This document shows positions 38,824 to 49,719 of a DNA stretch of 64,000 nt, piece after piece. Position numbers and translations under genes: made by a program. The first letter of the stretch is position 1, and every line of letters begins with the position of its first letter. This stretch comes from Symbiodinium natans (Eukaryota > Sar > Dinophyceae > Suessiales > Symbiodiniaceae), in NCBI GenBank assembly GCA_905221605.1, contig CAJNDS010000425.1, forward strand, positions 27,501-91,500, written 5' to 3'. The notes beneath the pieces are model-generated. The model was not told the origin of the DNA and made no database searches. It worked only from the letters and a program-made list of their open reading frames with translations.

Positions 38824-39287
38824 AGACAGCGCCTGAGCTTGCAGGTATCGCTCAGGTCGCTAACCGTGCCACCAAATCTGCAAGAAACCTGACTCGCAGC
38901 AGTTTAGCCAATGCATACTCGTTCGGCGAGGGCGAACGGCCTACGTGAATGAAGCAGCGTTAGTTAAGCTCAGCTGGCTACGCTAGACCTCCGAACAATC
39001 TTGATGCTGCAAAGCCTGGACTGTGCTGCCACCTCAAAGCCCGCCACGGTGAGTTTCCAAGACCTCCAGCCCAATATGGCGTCAGGCCACACTTAGCTCC
39101 AAGTACACCTTAGACCATAAACCATACTGCCATACTGTGTTGCAGGAAAGGCATTCCCCAGGTAAAGCCGACTCTGTCTCGGTACACCATACTGGTACAC
39201 CATGGTTGCTGATCCTGGTTTAGGGTATAATTTAGGGACTCGGCAGTCTCAAAGCCTACACCCGAACTCCTCCTGCCCCCTTGCCAG
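38824..39287. other. repeat-free unassigned stretch
   Basis: About 460 bp without telomere-like units or a recognisable gene. It may be the 3' UTR and spacer after the terminal exon. Confidence 0.3.
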
Positions 39288-39348
39288 GCACCCCCTCCGG
39301 TGGCCCCTCCCCCACCGACCTACGCCCATGCGGCGCCGAGGATGGCTG
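39288..39348 (+). CDS. candidate proline-rich exon with strong splice sites
   Basis: The pyrimidine-rich CCCCCTTGCCAG acceptor and GTAAGG donor are both near consensus. It reads APPPVAPPPPTYAHAAPRMA. Similar in style to the exon at 34571. Confidence 0.6.
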
Positions 39349-40574
39349 GTAAGGGTTTAGGGTTTAGGGCTTAGGGGTTTCATCAGTCTGTGTGAAGATG
39401 CACCCAGTTTTATGAGTGGTGTCGTCAGCACTTCCAAGACACAGCTCTTGCGGTCCCCGCATGCAGGAAGGTAGCCAACAGCCCCCCGCAAGCCGTCGCA
39501 TGAGCCTTTGCAGGTACGCCAAACCTTTCCATAACTCACCCCTGGCCAAAATACTCTAAGCCCCAAACCTTATAAACCCTAAACCCTGAAGGGTTGTTTA
39601 AAAAAAAAGGAACCCTCCTACCAAACCTTTGGGCTTCTAGCCCTTGAGTTTGACGAGGATGCCGCCTCCGCGCTAGCACTGAGAAGGTTTTTTTCCCGTC
39701 GATGAGGAGGGCACAGCTCAAAGGGTTTAGGGTTTAGGGTTTAGGGTTTAGGGTTTAGGGTTTAGGGTTTAGGGTTTAGGGTTTAGGGTTTGAGGTTCTT
39801 TTGCAGGCGAAGGTAGGCTTCACGGCCGCCTATGAAAGCCATCGGGTCGGAACGAAGGCTTCTTGGCTTGAGGTTGCGGCTGTGTGTGATCCTCTAGGAA
39901 TCGTCTGATTGCGAGCACAGAAACGGGAGGAAACACCTCTTGTCTTGCCGCGGGCTATACATACTGGCCTGCGCGCCCGCAACAGAAAGTAGGTTGTGAG
40001 CATGCGCGACTGGCACTCGACGAAGCTACTGTTTTGTGACACGGTTGCAGACCCAGATACAGATACAGGATTGCGAAGCAGACTTGTGCTCTGTTATAGT
40101 GTAGCATGTAAAATTTTTTATGGTGCTTCAACTCAACTTTTAATGTTTAGTATTATCCCAACCATGAGCTAGGTAGGATCTAGGAGATGGAGCTGCAATT
40201 GTCGCAACAGTTTCATATGGCCAATGGCTTCATGTTTGGGTCAAGTGTGTTGAGCTTTGTCGCGCAAGTCTTGGATTGATTAGACGCAGTCGATGACCGC
40301 AGCCGGTGCGACGGGCGTGCCGGGAATTTCGAGGAAACTCAAAAACGGGTTTGCGAATCCCGTGCCCTCCGTTCGCATTGCCCGGTGGCTGGTGCCGCGC
40401 CAGCAGTGAAACACCCTCTCGCACAGCCAAGGAGGTCAAACCCCAAACTCCAAATCCCAAACCCCAAATCCCGAACCCCAAACCCTAAACCCCAAACCCT
40501 AAACCCCAAACCCTAAACCCCAAACCCTCAACCCCAAACCCTAAACCCTAAACCCGAAACCCTAATGCATCCAG
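39349..40574. other. intron-like and unassigned sequence
   Basis: TTTAGGG array at 39722-39792; degenerate CCCCAAA/CCCTAAA units at 40440-40565. The roughly 600 bp between (39800-40430) is repeat-free. It has short open frames on both strands but nothing recognisable. Confidence 0.35.
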
Positions 40575-40674
40575 CTCCCAACCCTCGCGCCGAAGACTCG
40601 ATCAACCCTAAGCCTGGAGTTGGACCGCCTGCACCTCGGTGATCCCCCGGCCCACCTGAAGCAGAGTCTTCCGG
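40575..40674 (+). CDS. candidate internal exon
   Basis: TCCAG acceptor and GTTTAG donor (40675). It reads LPTLAPKTRSTLSLELDRLH then LGDPPAHLKQSLP. Protein-like, with no family recognised. Confidence 0.5.
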
Positions 40675-42110
40675 GTTTAGGGTTTGGGATTTAGGGTTTG
40701 GGGATTGGGGTTTAGGGTTTGGGGTTTAGGGTTTAGGGTTTGGGGGACTTAGTTCCCTAAACCCGAAACCCTAAACCCTGAACCCTAAACCCAACCCTAA
40801 ACCCTCAACCCTCAACCCCAAACCCTAAAGGCTAAACCCTAAACCCTAAACCCTAAACTTTTAGGTTCACATGGTTCCCCTCCGAAGAAGCTGGTGCGCG
40901 CCCTGCCAGGGTCTTGAGAAGCTTGGAGTGAGCTGGAGATTGAAGAGATGGCGCAGACCAGCACCCAGCACTTAAGGGGGACTAGGGTTTAGGGTTTAGG
41001 GTGCAGTGTTTAGGGTTTAGGGTTTAGGGTTTAGGGTTTAGAGTTTAGGGTTTAGGGTTTAGGGCCTAGGGAGTAGAGCAGGCCCTATAGGGCTTTGAAC
41101 CCCCCTCGCTATAGAAACCCTGTGTAAGACGTATCCCTTGATGAGTGGACAGGGAGCTGAGCTTCTGTTTTAAGGGTTTGGGGCGTAGGGTTTAGGGTTT
41201 AGGGTTTAGGGTTTAGGGTTTAGGGTTTAGGGTTTAGGGTTTAGGGTTTAGGGTCGAGGGGTTTAGGTTCTAGAGTTTATAAGAGTTATGGTTTCGGTGG
41301 AAATGGCTTGAGAAGGTTTGGAGCAGATCTCTGCCCCCCCAAGATGGCTGACAGAGTCATGTGTATCAAGTGGTCTGGTCCGTCCTCAGGCTCCGGTGAA
41401 AAATTCGAAGCTCTGCCAAAATACAGCAGGGTCTTCGAGCTCCGCGCTGAAACCCAGAAGACGGGCAAGTATGGAGATGAGCAGCACGTGCCCAGCTCCA
41501 CAGATACGCTTTGATTTCCAGACCCTGATTTATGAGAGGAGGGCGTGAGCACAAAAGGACGTTCACAGTGCGCCTGCCTCTGACATGTGGCGTTTGGGAG
41601 GGGGGGTGCGAGTAAATGCGCCTTGAAACTCCGGACCCGCGCATCTCGGCTGGTAGACGGAGAGGCCCATCCATCCACAAAGCCACCAACGAAACCCCCA
41701 CACGCCACATCCCCCGAAACCTGCTGCATGGTCACGCAACAGGACTTCACCGAAGCCAAGCACGACCCAAAAAAACCTCAACACCCCGACACTCCGCCCC
41801 CCAAAGGGCCCCTTAAGCTTCTCTGCATTTGTACATAGCGCCTCTGCCAGCCCGGGGCCTGGGCCCTCAAAGTTGCAAGCTCCCCAATCCGCTGAGCTCC
41901 ACAGTTCCAAGAGCGTAAACAAGATCCCCCCCCAACCAAAGCCCCTTGAGTTTCGATTCCGCTGCTGAGAAACCAGGACTGGAGGATCTCGGGTAAGCCC
42001 TAACCCCGAAAAGACTTCAACTCCTCTAACCCTTTCATGCCCCAGCACCCTTACACCCTCAACCCCTGCACCCAAAACACTAAACCCCTGAACCCCGAAC
42101 CCCTAACCCC
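40675..42110. other. repeats plus unassigned unique sequence
   Basis: TTTAGGG-type blocks at 40675-40745, 40985-41062 and 41180-41262. From 41290 to 42000 several frames of 70-170 codons overlap on both strands. The longest (minus, 170 codons) has no recognisable domain and I could not choose a coding strand. Confidence 0.3.
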
Positions 42111-42152
42111 CCGACCTCGATGCCGGAACTCCTGTTTGTCCCAAAACTGGTT

Positions 42153-42237
42153 GGTTCTTAGCAGGGAATGAGGGAATGAGGCACTCTATATAATCTTATG
42201 TATAGGACCTTAATTCCCTCATTCCCTACTAAGAACC
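42153..42237. mobile_element. family A TIR element with 8-bp flanking repeat
   Basis: Left GGTTCTTAGCAGGGAATGAG and right CTCATTCCCTACTAAGAACC are inverted. CAAAACTG occurs at 42142-42149 and 42244-42251, a likely 8-bp duplication if the element includes 3 and 6 extra terminal bases. Confidence 0.8.
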
Positions 42238-42264
42238 GGGGAACAAAACTGAATGCCCTTTCAG

Positions 42265-42331
42265 AGCAGAGGCCGCATGTCGGCAGGGCAAGCCCGACTA
42301 CGAGAAATTCAGAAGGCGCCATTGCGGGCTG
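42265..42331 (+). CDS. candidate exon
   Basis: TTTCAG acceptor. Two frames are open: SRGRMSAGQARLREIQKAPL and AEAACRQGKPDYEKFRRRHC. The boundaries on the right are unclear. Confidence 0.35.
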
Positions 42332-42818
42332 GGGGGGTGTTAACCATTCTAGGGGTTTAGTATAAAGGTTTAATATAGGGGTTTATTATGGGGGTTTAGT
42401 ATAGGCGGGGTTTAGGGTTTTTCGGGTTGGGCATTTGGGATGCTAAAAATATGCGAGAATCCGAAAATTTCCGGAACCCAATTACGTCCCGAACTCGCCC
42501 CGATCACATTATGCGCTATCCGACTTTAACAGTGGTCTGTAGGGATTCCGGGGTTTAGGCCCCCCACCCTCCAAGGTTTCAGGTGCCCTAAAGTATTATC
42601 TTAGACAATCTACAACCCTCCCCAAAGAAACCCCAAATCATTCCGAAGCCCCTTTCTGGGTCATGCTGCGACTACGAGCCCTGCAACAAATCACTGACCG
42701 CCCTAAACGCAAAACCCAAACCCTAAACCCCTAAACCCCTCAACCCTCAACCCTAAACCCTAAACCCTAAACCCCTTAACCCCTAAACCCCTGTAAGCCC
42801 CCAAACACTATCGAAAAG
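42332..42818. other. intron-like stretch
   Basis: GGTTTA(G/T)TATA(G/A)GGG-like units (42345-42405), unique AT-richer sequence and degenerate CCCTAAA (42715-42795). Confidence 0.4.
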
Positions 42819-42912
42819 GTGTACAGCGAATGGTGCGTCCAAGCTGCGGAGATCATCCTCGCCGCCCGGGTGGAGCACCCGAGCCTGGCTCCCGGAGCGG
42901 AGACGCTGAGAG
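42819..42912 (+). CDS. candidate internal exon
   Basis: AAAAG acceptor and GTTTAG donor (42913). It reads VYSEWCVQAAEIILAARVEH then PSLAPGAETLR. One of the more protein-like islands. Confidence 0.55.
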
Positions 42913-42924
42913 GTTTAGGGTTCG

Positions 42925-43105
42925 TGAGTCAGGTGACCCTAAACCCTACACCCTCAACCCTAAACTCTAAACCCTAAACCCTAAACCCTAAACCCTAAAC
43001 TCTAAACTCTAAACCCTAAACCCTAAAACCTTAAACCCTAAACCTTAAACCCTAAACCCTAAACCCTAAACCCTAAACCCTAAACCCTAAACCCTAAACC
43101 CTTTC
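42925..43105. repeat. CCCTAAA array
   Basis: Mostly CCCTAAA with CTCTAAA variants; about 25 units. Confidence 0.9.
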
Positions 43106-44796
43106 AGAGGTTCACGCGGGGTTAGGGACTTTGCGGTGCAGGGTTGAAGGTTCTTGGGGATGTTTTGGGGCCTTGAGCGGTTCGGGTGCCTGCCTTCCAG
43201 GGCTTTTGCCGGCTCGAGGCTGCTTAAGATGCCGAATTCTGAGGTGAAGGGCTGAGGGGTACTCAGGATTTAGGGGTTGTAGGGTTCATGGTTCAGAAGT
43301 GTGCTGAGGGTTCTGAAGCTTTGCAGAGGTGTAAGGTTTTGGGGGGTCCGAAGCAAAAGGCTGAGGCTGGGACTGTGAGGACTGTGGGGGCTTGGAGCGT
43401 TCCTTGTTCAACCTTGCATCTCCAAACGCTCGAAAAGCCCCTGGAGACCCCAAAATCAAGATCACCAAATCCCCAAACGTTAAACCCTAAACCCTCGTTC
43501 GTGAGTGCCGATGGGCCCTTGTGGTGAGGATCCGTCTTGGTTTCAGGGTGTACAGGGCATTGTAGGGTTTAGGGTCTACGGTTTTGGCGTTTGGGGTTTA
43601 GGCTGCGTGCGATGCATGCTGTGTAGGTTCCTGATTTGGGGAATCGTGTTCTCTCCGTCCAAACCCTAAGCCTGAACCCTAAGTCACAAATCTCGAAGCC
43701 CCTAAATCCCTAAATCCTAAATCCCTGAATCCTTAATCCCTAAACCCGAAACCCCAAATCCCGCAACCCTCAATCTGTAAATCCCTTACCCTAAACCCTG
43801 GATCCCTACACCCTCAATCCATAAATCCCTTCAATGCCCTATACATCCTACAATGCCGTCACCCCTGCTTTGGACGGCCAGGGCCGACGGGGGCCCCGCA
43901 GCCGACGTCGGGTAGTTTTAATTTGAAGGCCATGGTTTTGTTTTTTCTTAAGTGTTTCTTAGGGTGTCTAGGGTTTTCAGATTTTGTGTAGGGTTTCTAG
44001 AGGCTTTTAGGGGTTCTTGGGGGGTTTCTAGAGCCTTGGGGGTTCTTTTTAAGCAGGATTCAGGTGGTGGGGAGTTCGTTATGAACGATTTTCGGATTTT
44101 GGAGAGAATAGTGTTGGTGTGTTGCGTCGGGATCTGCGAGGCTTTGGTCTCAAGGGGTCTTGCGTTCTGAAGGATAGCCGCTACATATGGCGGAAAGCCA
44201 TTTTCCCAACTACCCAATGTGGGGAAAACATGTTTCACATAAATGGTAGTTGTGCACAGGTTGTCGTTTTGCTCGGAGAGATGTAGCAGAACGGCACAGA
44301 ACCAAGCGTGTGCGCAGTTGGCATGAGTGCCAAACCATCCAGTTCCCCCCAAGACTGCGTGCAACTGGAGTTCTTATACCTGGTGCTGTCCAACTCTGAT
44401 GCAACCTTGACGGCTGATGGCTTCTGTTGACATGAAGCAGTTGCCAAGAGCCAGAAGACCTCAAATCCGAGAGTTCTCTCTCTCTCTCTCTCTCTCTCTC
44501 TTATGCCAAGCCGAGATTGGTAGAATACACTTTCTGGTGACTGGTGCTTGCGATGGGGGTATCTAATGGGTCTTCTGTTCAGGGGTTACGTTAAAGGATC
44601 CATGGATGCTGAGGAGTCCTTATGGTTAGATGGTTAGGGTACCTGAAATCCCAGCCTGAAAACGCAAAGCCCAAATCCAAAACCCTGAATCCCCCACACA
44701 TTTACCTAAACTGAACCAACCCTAAGCCCTAAACCCTAAACCCTAAATGCTGAACCCTAAACCCTAAACCCTAAACCCTGCACCTCAACAACTGAG
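43106..44796. other. long stretch without a firm gene
   Basis: Degenerate CCCTAAA/CCCTAAT sequence (43665-43850), a CT microsatellite (44473-44502) and unique sequence. The minus frame 43948-44364 (138 codons) ends in poorly conserved repeat-like peptide and has no domain. Nothing supported. Confidence 0.35.
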
Positions 44797-44884
44797 AACT
44801 GGCGAGGTGCCCGAGCTCTTCAACGTGCGAAACGAAGCGGTGGCTCGAAGCGAGTTCTTTCAACTACGGACGCAAAGGCCCAGG
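44797..44884 (+). CDS. candidate internal exon
   Basis: CTGAG acceptor and GTTTGG donor (44885). It reads TGEVPELFNVRNEAVARSEF then FQLRTQRP. Charged, helix-prone and protein-like. Confidence 0.5.
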
Positions 44885-46490
44885 GTTTGGGGTTTAGGGT
44901 TTAGGATTTCGGGTTTGCGGGTTTAGGGTTTGGGGTTTGGGGTTTAGGGTTTTAGGGTTTTAGGGTTCAGGGTTTTCGGGTTTAGAGCCAGAATGTGGGC
45001 CTTTCACGGCCCTTCCTGACTCCTGGTATCCGAAGCCCGAAGCACCCCAGACCAGATCTTGCCGGGCTCTGGCTTCCATGTTGTTCAAGTAAGGTTGTAA
45101 AGAGTACTACAGGGGTCGGAATAGTTACTAATAATGTTCCCTTATGCTCCCTTTGTACTGAAACAAAGATAACCCCCAAAACCCTGGCCCCTATATTGCT
45201 TTGCTGGTTTAAGGTTTAGGGGCTTTGGTTTTGAGTTTAGGGTTGGTGTGGGGACACTATGCAAGTAAGATGCTCACAATGAAATACCCATTCCGCTTGC
45301 ATAGGCCCCCATATACATGGAATACCCATTGCACTTACATCGGCCCCCTGTATAACAGCCATTCCAGCCGCCCATGTGGCTGCTGAGGTTATGTGTTCTC
45401 ACGTTGCCATCGGGTCCTGTTTGTACCCTCCAGCGGCTTGTTCACGTGCAGCGAGCGCACGTCGTTTACATCGGTATTTACAGTGTTTCGTGTGGGGTTA
45501 CATGCCGAAAACAATGGCGTTCGCAGTGTTCTCGACACCTGCTGCTTCACGTTCCTTCTCGCATCGGCCTTTCATCGGTATGTACAGCGTTTCGTGTGGG
45601 TCACTTGCCGAAAACACTCTGGAGAATGACAGCTGCCAGCGCGTGCGAATGACCAGGGCACCCATGGTCGGACGTCCACGTTACAAGCGCGCCCGGACGA
45701 ACCAGGGAACCTTCTCTTGTACTGACACTCCCTGGTCAGCTCTATGTTGTGGGCTTAGGAATCATGATCATGTAGTCTGCCATCAGTCATGTTTGTCTTT
45801 CTGCTCTGCACGGCATCTGCTCTCACCTCTGCGCGGCGCTTCCTTGCAGGCTCTGTTCGCTGTTTTGGGGTGCTTCGACTTTCAGGGTTCGGGATTATAG
45901 AGTAAGCCTGCTTTGAAAAAGCCTTTTGGAGATTCTGCATCGGTACAGATGGTGTTGGACTCGTTGGATGCCATCCATCGCACTATTGCGATGTGAAGCA
46001 TGACTCAGCGAGGGTCTTTTGAGCAACGCGATACGTGGAAGGCGCAGCGAATGCAAGGTTTCAACAGGGATGGTGTGTAGCCGAAACCATGAAAATCTCG
46101 GAAGGGCCAATGTTTAGAGACATTTTTCGCGCTACGGGCGTGCGTGAACAAGCCTTGAACTACGCGTTCATATGGCATTGTTTTGTGCAGATGTGGCCTG
46201 TCTTCCTGCACCAGTGTTGCACGTGCATGCCTGTCTTTTACGTGTGAGCTGCCCGCTAAGGATTTACTTTGATTTACCGTTAATGTTCATTAAGGTTCCA
46301 AGGGGAGCATAGCTTCGGGTCACCTTGCACTTGCACAGTCTGTGAATGATTCATATAGGTAATAATAGTCAAATGTCTAGTGTTCTTAAGTAATCATGAA
46401 AAACAGTTCGGTTTTGAGAAGCCGAGAGATTTTGACTTGGGTCAAGGGTCGGCTTGTGGTTGACATGCTCTCCTTGAGAAGAGGTCGTTC
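44885..46490. other. unassigned stretch with small duplications
   Basis: TTTAGGG/TTTGGGG units to 44980. Repeated AATACCCATT-TTGCATAGGCCCCC-like pieces at 45280-45350. A roughly 45-bp duplication (CATCGGTAT(T/G)TACAG(T/C)GTTTCGTGTGGG) is at about 45470 and 45575. The 174-codon + frame (45376-45900) contains this duplication and no recognisable domain. Confidence 0.35.
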
Positions 46491-46493
46491 CAG

Positions 46494-46571
46494 GTCGAGA
46501 TCTACGTGAGCAATGAAGAGGAGGACCGTGCGCTGGTCGGGACTCGTTACAGCGACCTGGAGGTCAGGGTG
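46494..46571 (+). CDS. candidate internal exon, 26 codons
   Basis: TTCCAG acceptor and GTGAGG donor (46572) bound exactly 26 codons: VEIYVSNEEEDRALVGTRYS then DLEVRV. Strong splice sites and beta-strand-like composition. Confidence 0.6.
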
Positions 46572-48099
46572 GTGAGGACCTAAACCCTAAGCCCTCAGCC
46601 CTAAACCCTAAACCCTAGACCCTAAACCCTAAACCCTAAGTTTAGCTGCAATTCTAGACCAAGTAGAGGCAGCCCCTATGGGCAAGTTTGGGGTAGAATT
46701 ACGGCTGCAAGTCCCCATGAGAACCTCCGAGTAGGGTTGTGTCGCAGACAAACGGTTGCCATGTTTGCATCACATATACGAGGTCCCGCAATGCGCCCGC
46801 GCGCCCGCATGCGCATGCGCATTGATGTCCACAGGAGCCTGCTGGTGAGGAGGCTCTGGATTCCTGCGGAACTGGGATCTCAATGCAAGACCACTATGTT
46901 CGCTTCTGCCAGAGTGAAGATTCGGACTTTCGGGATTGAAATCCCAAGTTGTGCCAGGCAGGTCAGCTGCTGGAAAGATGGACCTTCACGTCCGGCGGCT
47001 CAGGCTTTCCACTTCATGGTTTCATGGTGTAGGGTGCGCCGGGGTATCACACTGTCCCAGCGGGGCCCTGTAGGATTTCAAGTGGGGGAGGCCTGGCACG
47101 CTTTCGGGAGTGGGAGGGGGAGGGAACCCTGCCGGGTGCTTGAGCGCAACTGGTGGAGTTTTGTTATTTGGGCAAGCTGCCTTCTGAGCAATCTTCCGGC
47201 TTCACTTCTGGACGCAAACCTGAACCCCCCCCCAAAATCCGAGGTCCGCCCTTGGGCTGTTGCTATTGAGGCTAAGCCCCAAACCCTAAACTCGATGTAG
47301 TGTTCAGGGCTCAGGGATCCCATAGTGTGTCTAGACTTGAGGGTTTCAGTGTTTTGGGCGGGCTAAAGGGGGTGCAGGGCTTATCTTCGCAAAACCCTGC
47401 ACCCGCTAATCCCGAATCCCGAAACCCGAATACCCGAATCCCTATAAACCCTTAGGCCCTGAACCGAAGCCCTAACCCCCCCAGGGCTGCCCTGGTATTA
47501 CAGGGGGTGTACAGCTCATAGGGTTTTCAGGATTCAGGATACCTCACAAACCGAGCTTGCTTCAGGGTCGGCACAAGTCCCCCAGGAGACCATGACTTTC
47601 CTGTAAGGCCCGGTCCTGTACCTAGACCTCGCAAACCCTAGGCCACCAGGAGAGAGCTTGACACTTAGAGAGTGTAAGGTACCTCCCAGCCGCCGCGCAG
47701 CCGGATCCGACGGCCCAGCTAGATAGGCTTGGGGCAGGGTTGCAGGGTTGCCTTTCTATGCGGCGTCCTGAAGTCCGTCTCCCAGAATCACATGTTCTAC
47801 GTCTAAGCTTTGTGGGATTCTTGACGGATTCGGTGGGATCTTGAATCACGGTGCCCGATGGTTATGGGGTTCTGGGAGGGGGGTCCAAGAGGGGGGGGGG
47901 GGGGGGCTCCCCGCTCCTCCCTAAGGCTCTTTAAGCTTCCCTGAGGTTCCCGAGGTACCTACCCCCCATGAACCCCCCCCCCCCAAAACAAAAAAGGAAA
48001 ATTCCTAACCCTAAACCCTAAACCCTAAACCACCCATTAAAACCCCTCCCTGAAGAACCCTACAATAAGTCAGAGTGTATCTTGGTGCCGTTTGCACAG
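46572..48099. other. unassigned stretch
   Basis: CCCTAAA units at 46583-46640. A 187-codon + frame (46737-47300) ends in repeat-derived sequence and lacks any motif. G-rich tract at 47880-47906 and C-rich tract near 47975. Confidence 0.3.
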
Positions 48100-48196
48100 G
48101 CACAACCAGACGCTCGTCCGTCGGCTGAGCGTCGTGCTGCGGACCCTCCTCTTCTTCGTGCGCCTGCTGCCAGTTGGGATCTCGGCCGGTGCCTAA
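48100..48196 (+). CDS. candidate terminal exon, hydrophobic and basic
   Basis: TGCACAG acceptor. It reads HNQTLVRRLSVVLRTLLFFV then RLLPVGISAGA and stop TAA (48194-48196). The stop overlaps the first telomere-like unit downstream, so a donor just before it cannot be excluded. Confidence 0.45.
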
Positions 48197-49719
48197 ACCC
48201 TAAACCCTAGAACCCTAAAACCCTAAAACAACCCCAAACCCTAAACCGTAAACCCTAAACCGTAAACCCTAAACCCTAAACCCTAAACCCTAACCCCTAA
48301 CCCCTAAACCCTAAAACCTAAAACCTATAAGCGACCCTTCTCCTTCTCAGATAGGCCAGCCGCAGCATGTGCACTCATCCTTGTAGAAGCATCTCTGAAC
48401 AAGGGAGGGATGTAGAAGGGGAGGAAGTTGGGACTCGATGGCTCTTGGGTACACCGTAGACCGGTGCTAAACTCACAAGGGTTTAGGGTTTAGGGTTTAG
48501 GGTTTAGGGTTTAGGGTTTAGGGTTTAGGGTTTATAGGGACCCTGCACAGAATCTTGCCCCGCTGGGCCGTAAAGCCATGAGCCCGCAGCTTTGGAAAGT
48601 CTATGGTTCATGCCCCTGTGGAACCCTAAACCCCTAGACCTTAAACCTCCAAACCCTAAACCCCTAAATCCTGAACCAACCCCTGAACCCCTGAACCCGA
48701 AGCCCCTGTTAAACCCCTTGAACCCCTAAACCCTGAACTCCTAAACCTTTCCCTGAACCTCAAGACCCCTAAACCCGTAAACCCTTAAACCCCGAATCCC
48801 TCAACCCTGAACCCCTAAAACCCTAAAAGCCCTAGTCCCTACACCCCCTAGATCCCATACAGCCCAGGGGCTTCTCAACCCTAAACCCAAAACCCTAAAC
48901 CCTTTTCTCTAATTCCCGGAAGCCCCCAGAACTGCAGGCCCATGGCCTGTGCCGCAGCGCGCGCAGCGGCGACCCTGCAGGCCGCTTTTGGGGTGGATCT
49001 TTGGGGGTGGATAGGGTTTAGGGTTTAGGGTTTAGGGTTTAGGGTTTAGGGTTTAGGGTTTAGGGTTTAGGGTTTAGGGTTTAGGGTTTAGGGTTTAGGG
49101 TTTAGGGTTTAGGGTTTAGGGTTTAGGGTTTAGGGTTTAGGGATAGCTTTAGGATTAGGATTGAGAGAATTTGGGTTGAGGGGTTTATTGATTTTTTCGG
49201 GCCCATTGTCTTTGTTTAGGGTGTCTGCGGGGTTGATCGGGCGCAGAAGGGTGTTGCCATGACACCCCAAAATCCTGAGCTCCAAACCCCCAAAACCCCC
49301 AAACCCCAAACCCCAACATCCCTAAACCCCTTAGCGCCCTCGGGGCTCAGGGTTTCGAAGGCGTGTTCAAGGCATTCCTGACCTCTCGGTTTCTCAGATC
49401 CCTCGACTCGATGGGGTTTAGGGTTAAGGGGTTTAGGGTTTAGGGTTTGGGGTTAAGGGGTTTAGGATTTAGGGGTTTACGGTTTAGGGGTCTCGGGGCT
49501 TAGGGTTTAGGGTTGAGGGTTGTAAGGGTGTAAAAGGTTTGGGGGTTCAGGGTGTAGGGGTTTAAGGGGTTTTAAGGGCTTTGGGTTCAGGGGTTTGTGG
49601 TTTAAGCCATCTTCCGGAACGCCTGGGTGGTTCAGAACTTGGAGGTCCTCTAGCAGCCGGGTGCCAAATAGTAGGGTTCCATTGTAGTGAGGACCCCCAT
49701 GCTGGCTAGGCCCATACTC
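48197..49719. other. repeat-rich stretch
   Basis: CCCTAAA (48197-48325), TTTAGGG (48478-48535), degenerate CCCTAAA (48620-48905), long TTTAGGG array (49012-49145) and TTTAGGG variants (49413-49530). A short island at 48929-48985 after GCAG may be an exon, but the frame is undecided. Confidence 0.5.

Noticed and set aside
41286-42075. Overlapping minus frames of 157, 114 and 170 codons
   Set aside because: They overlap each other and equally long plus frames; no domain on either strand and no way to choose.
45376-45900. 174-codon + frame as a gene
   Set aside because: Contains a recent DNA duplication read in mismatched form, no domain, and competing frames are open.
46737-47300. 187-codon + frame
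   Set aside because: No motif, ends in heptamer translation, no splice or codon evidence; left as unassigned.
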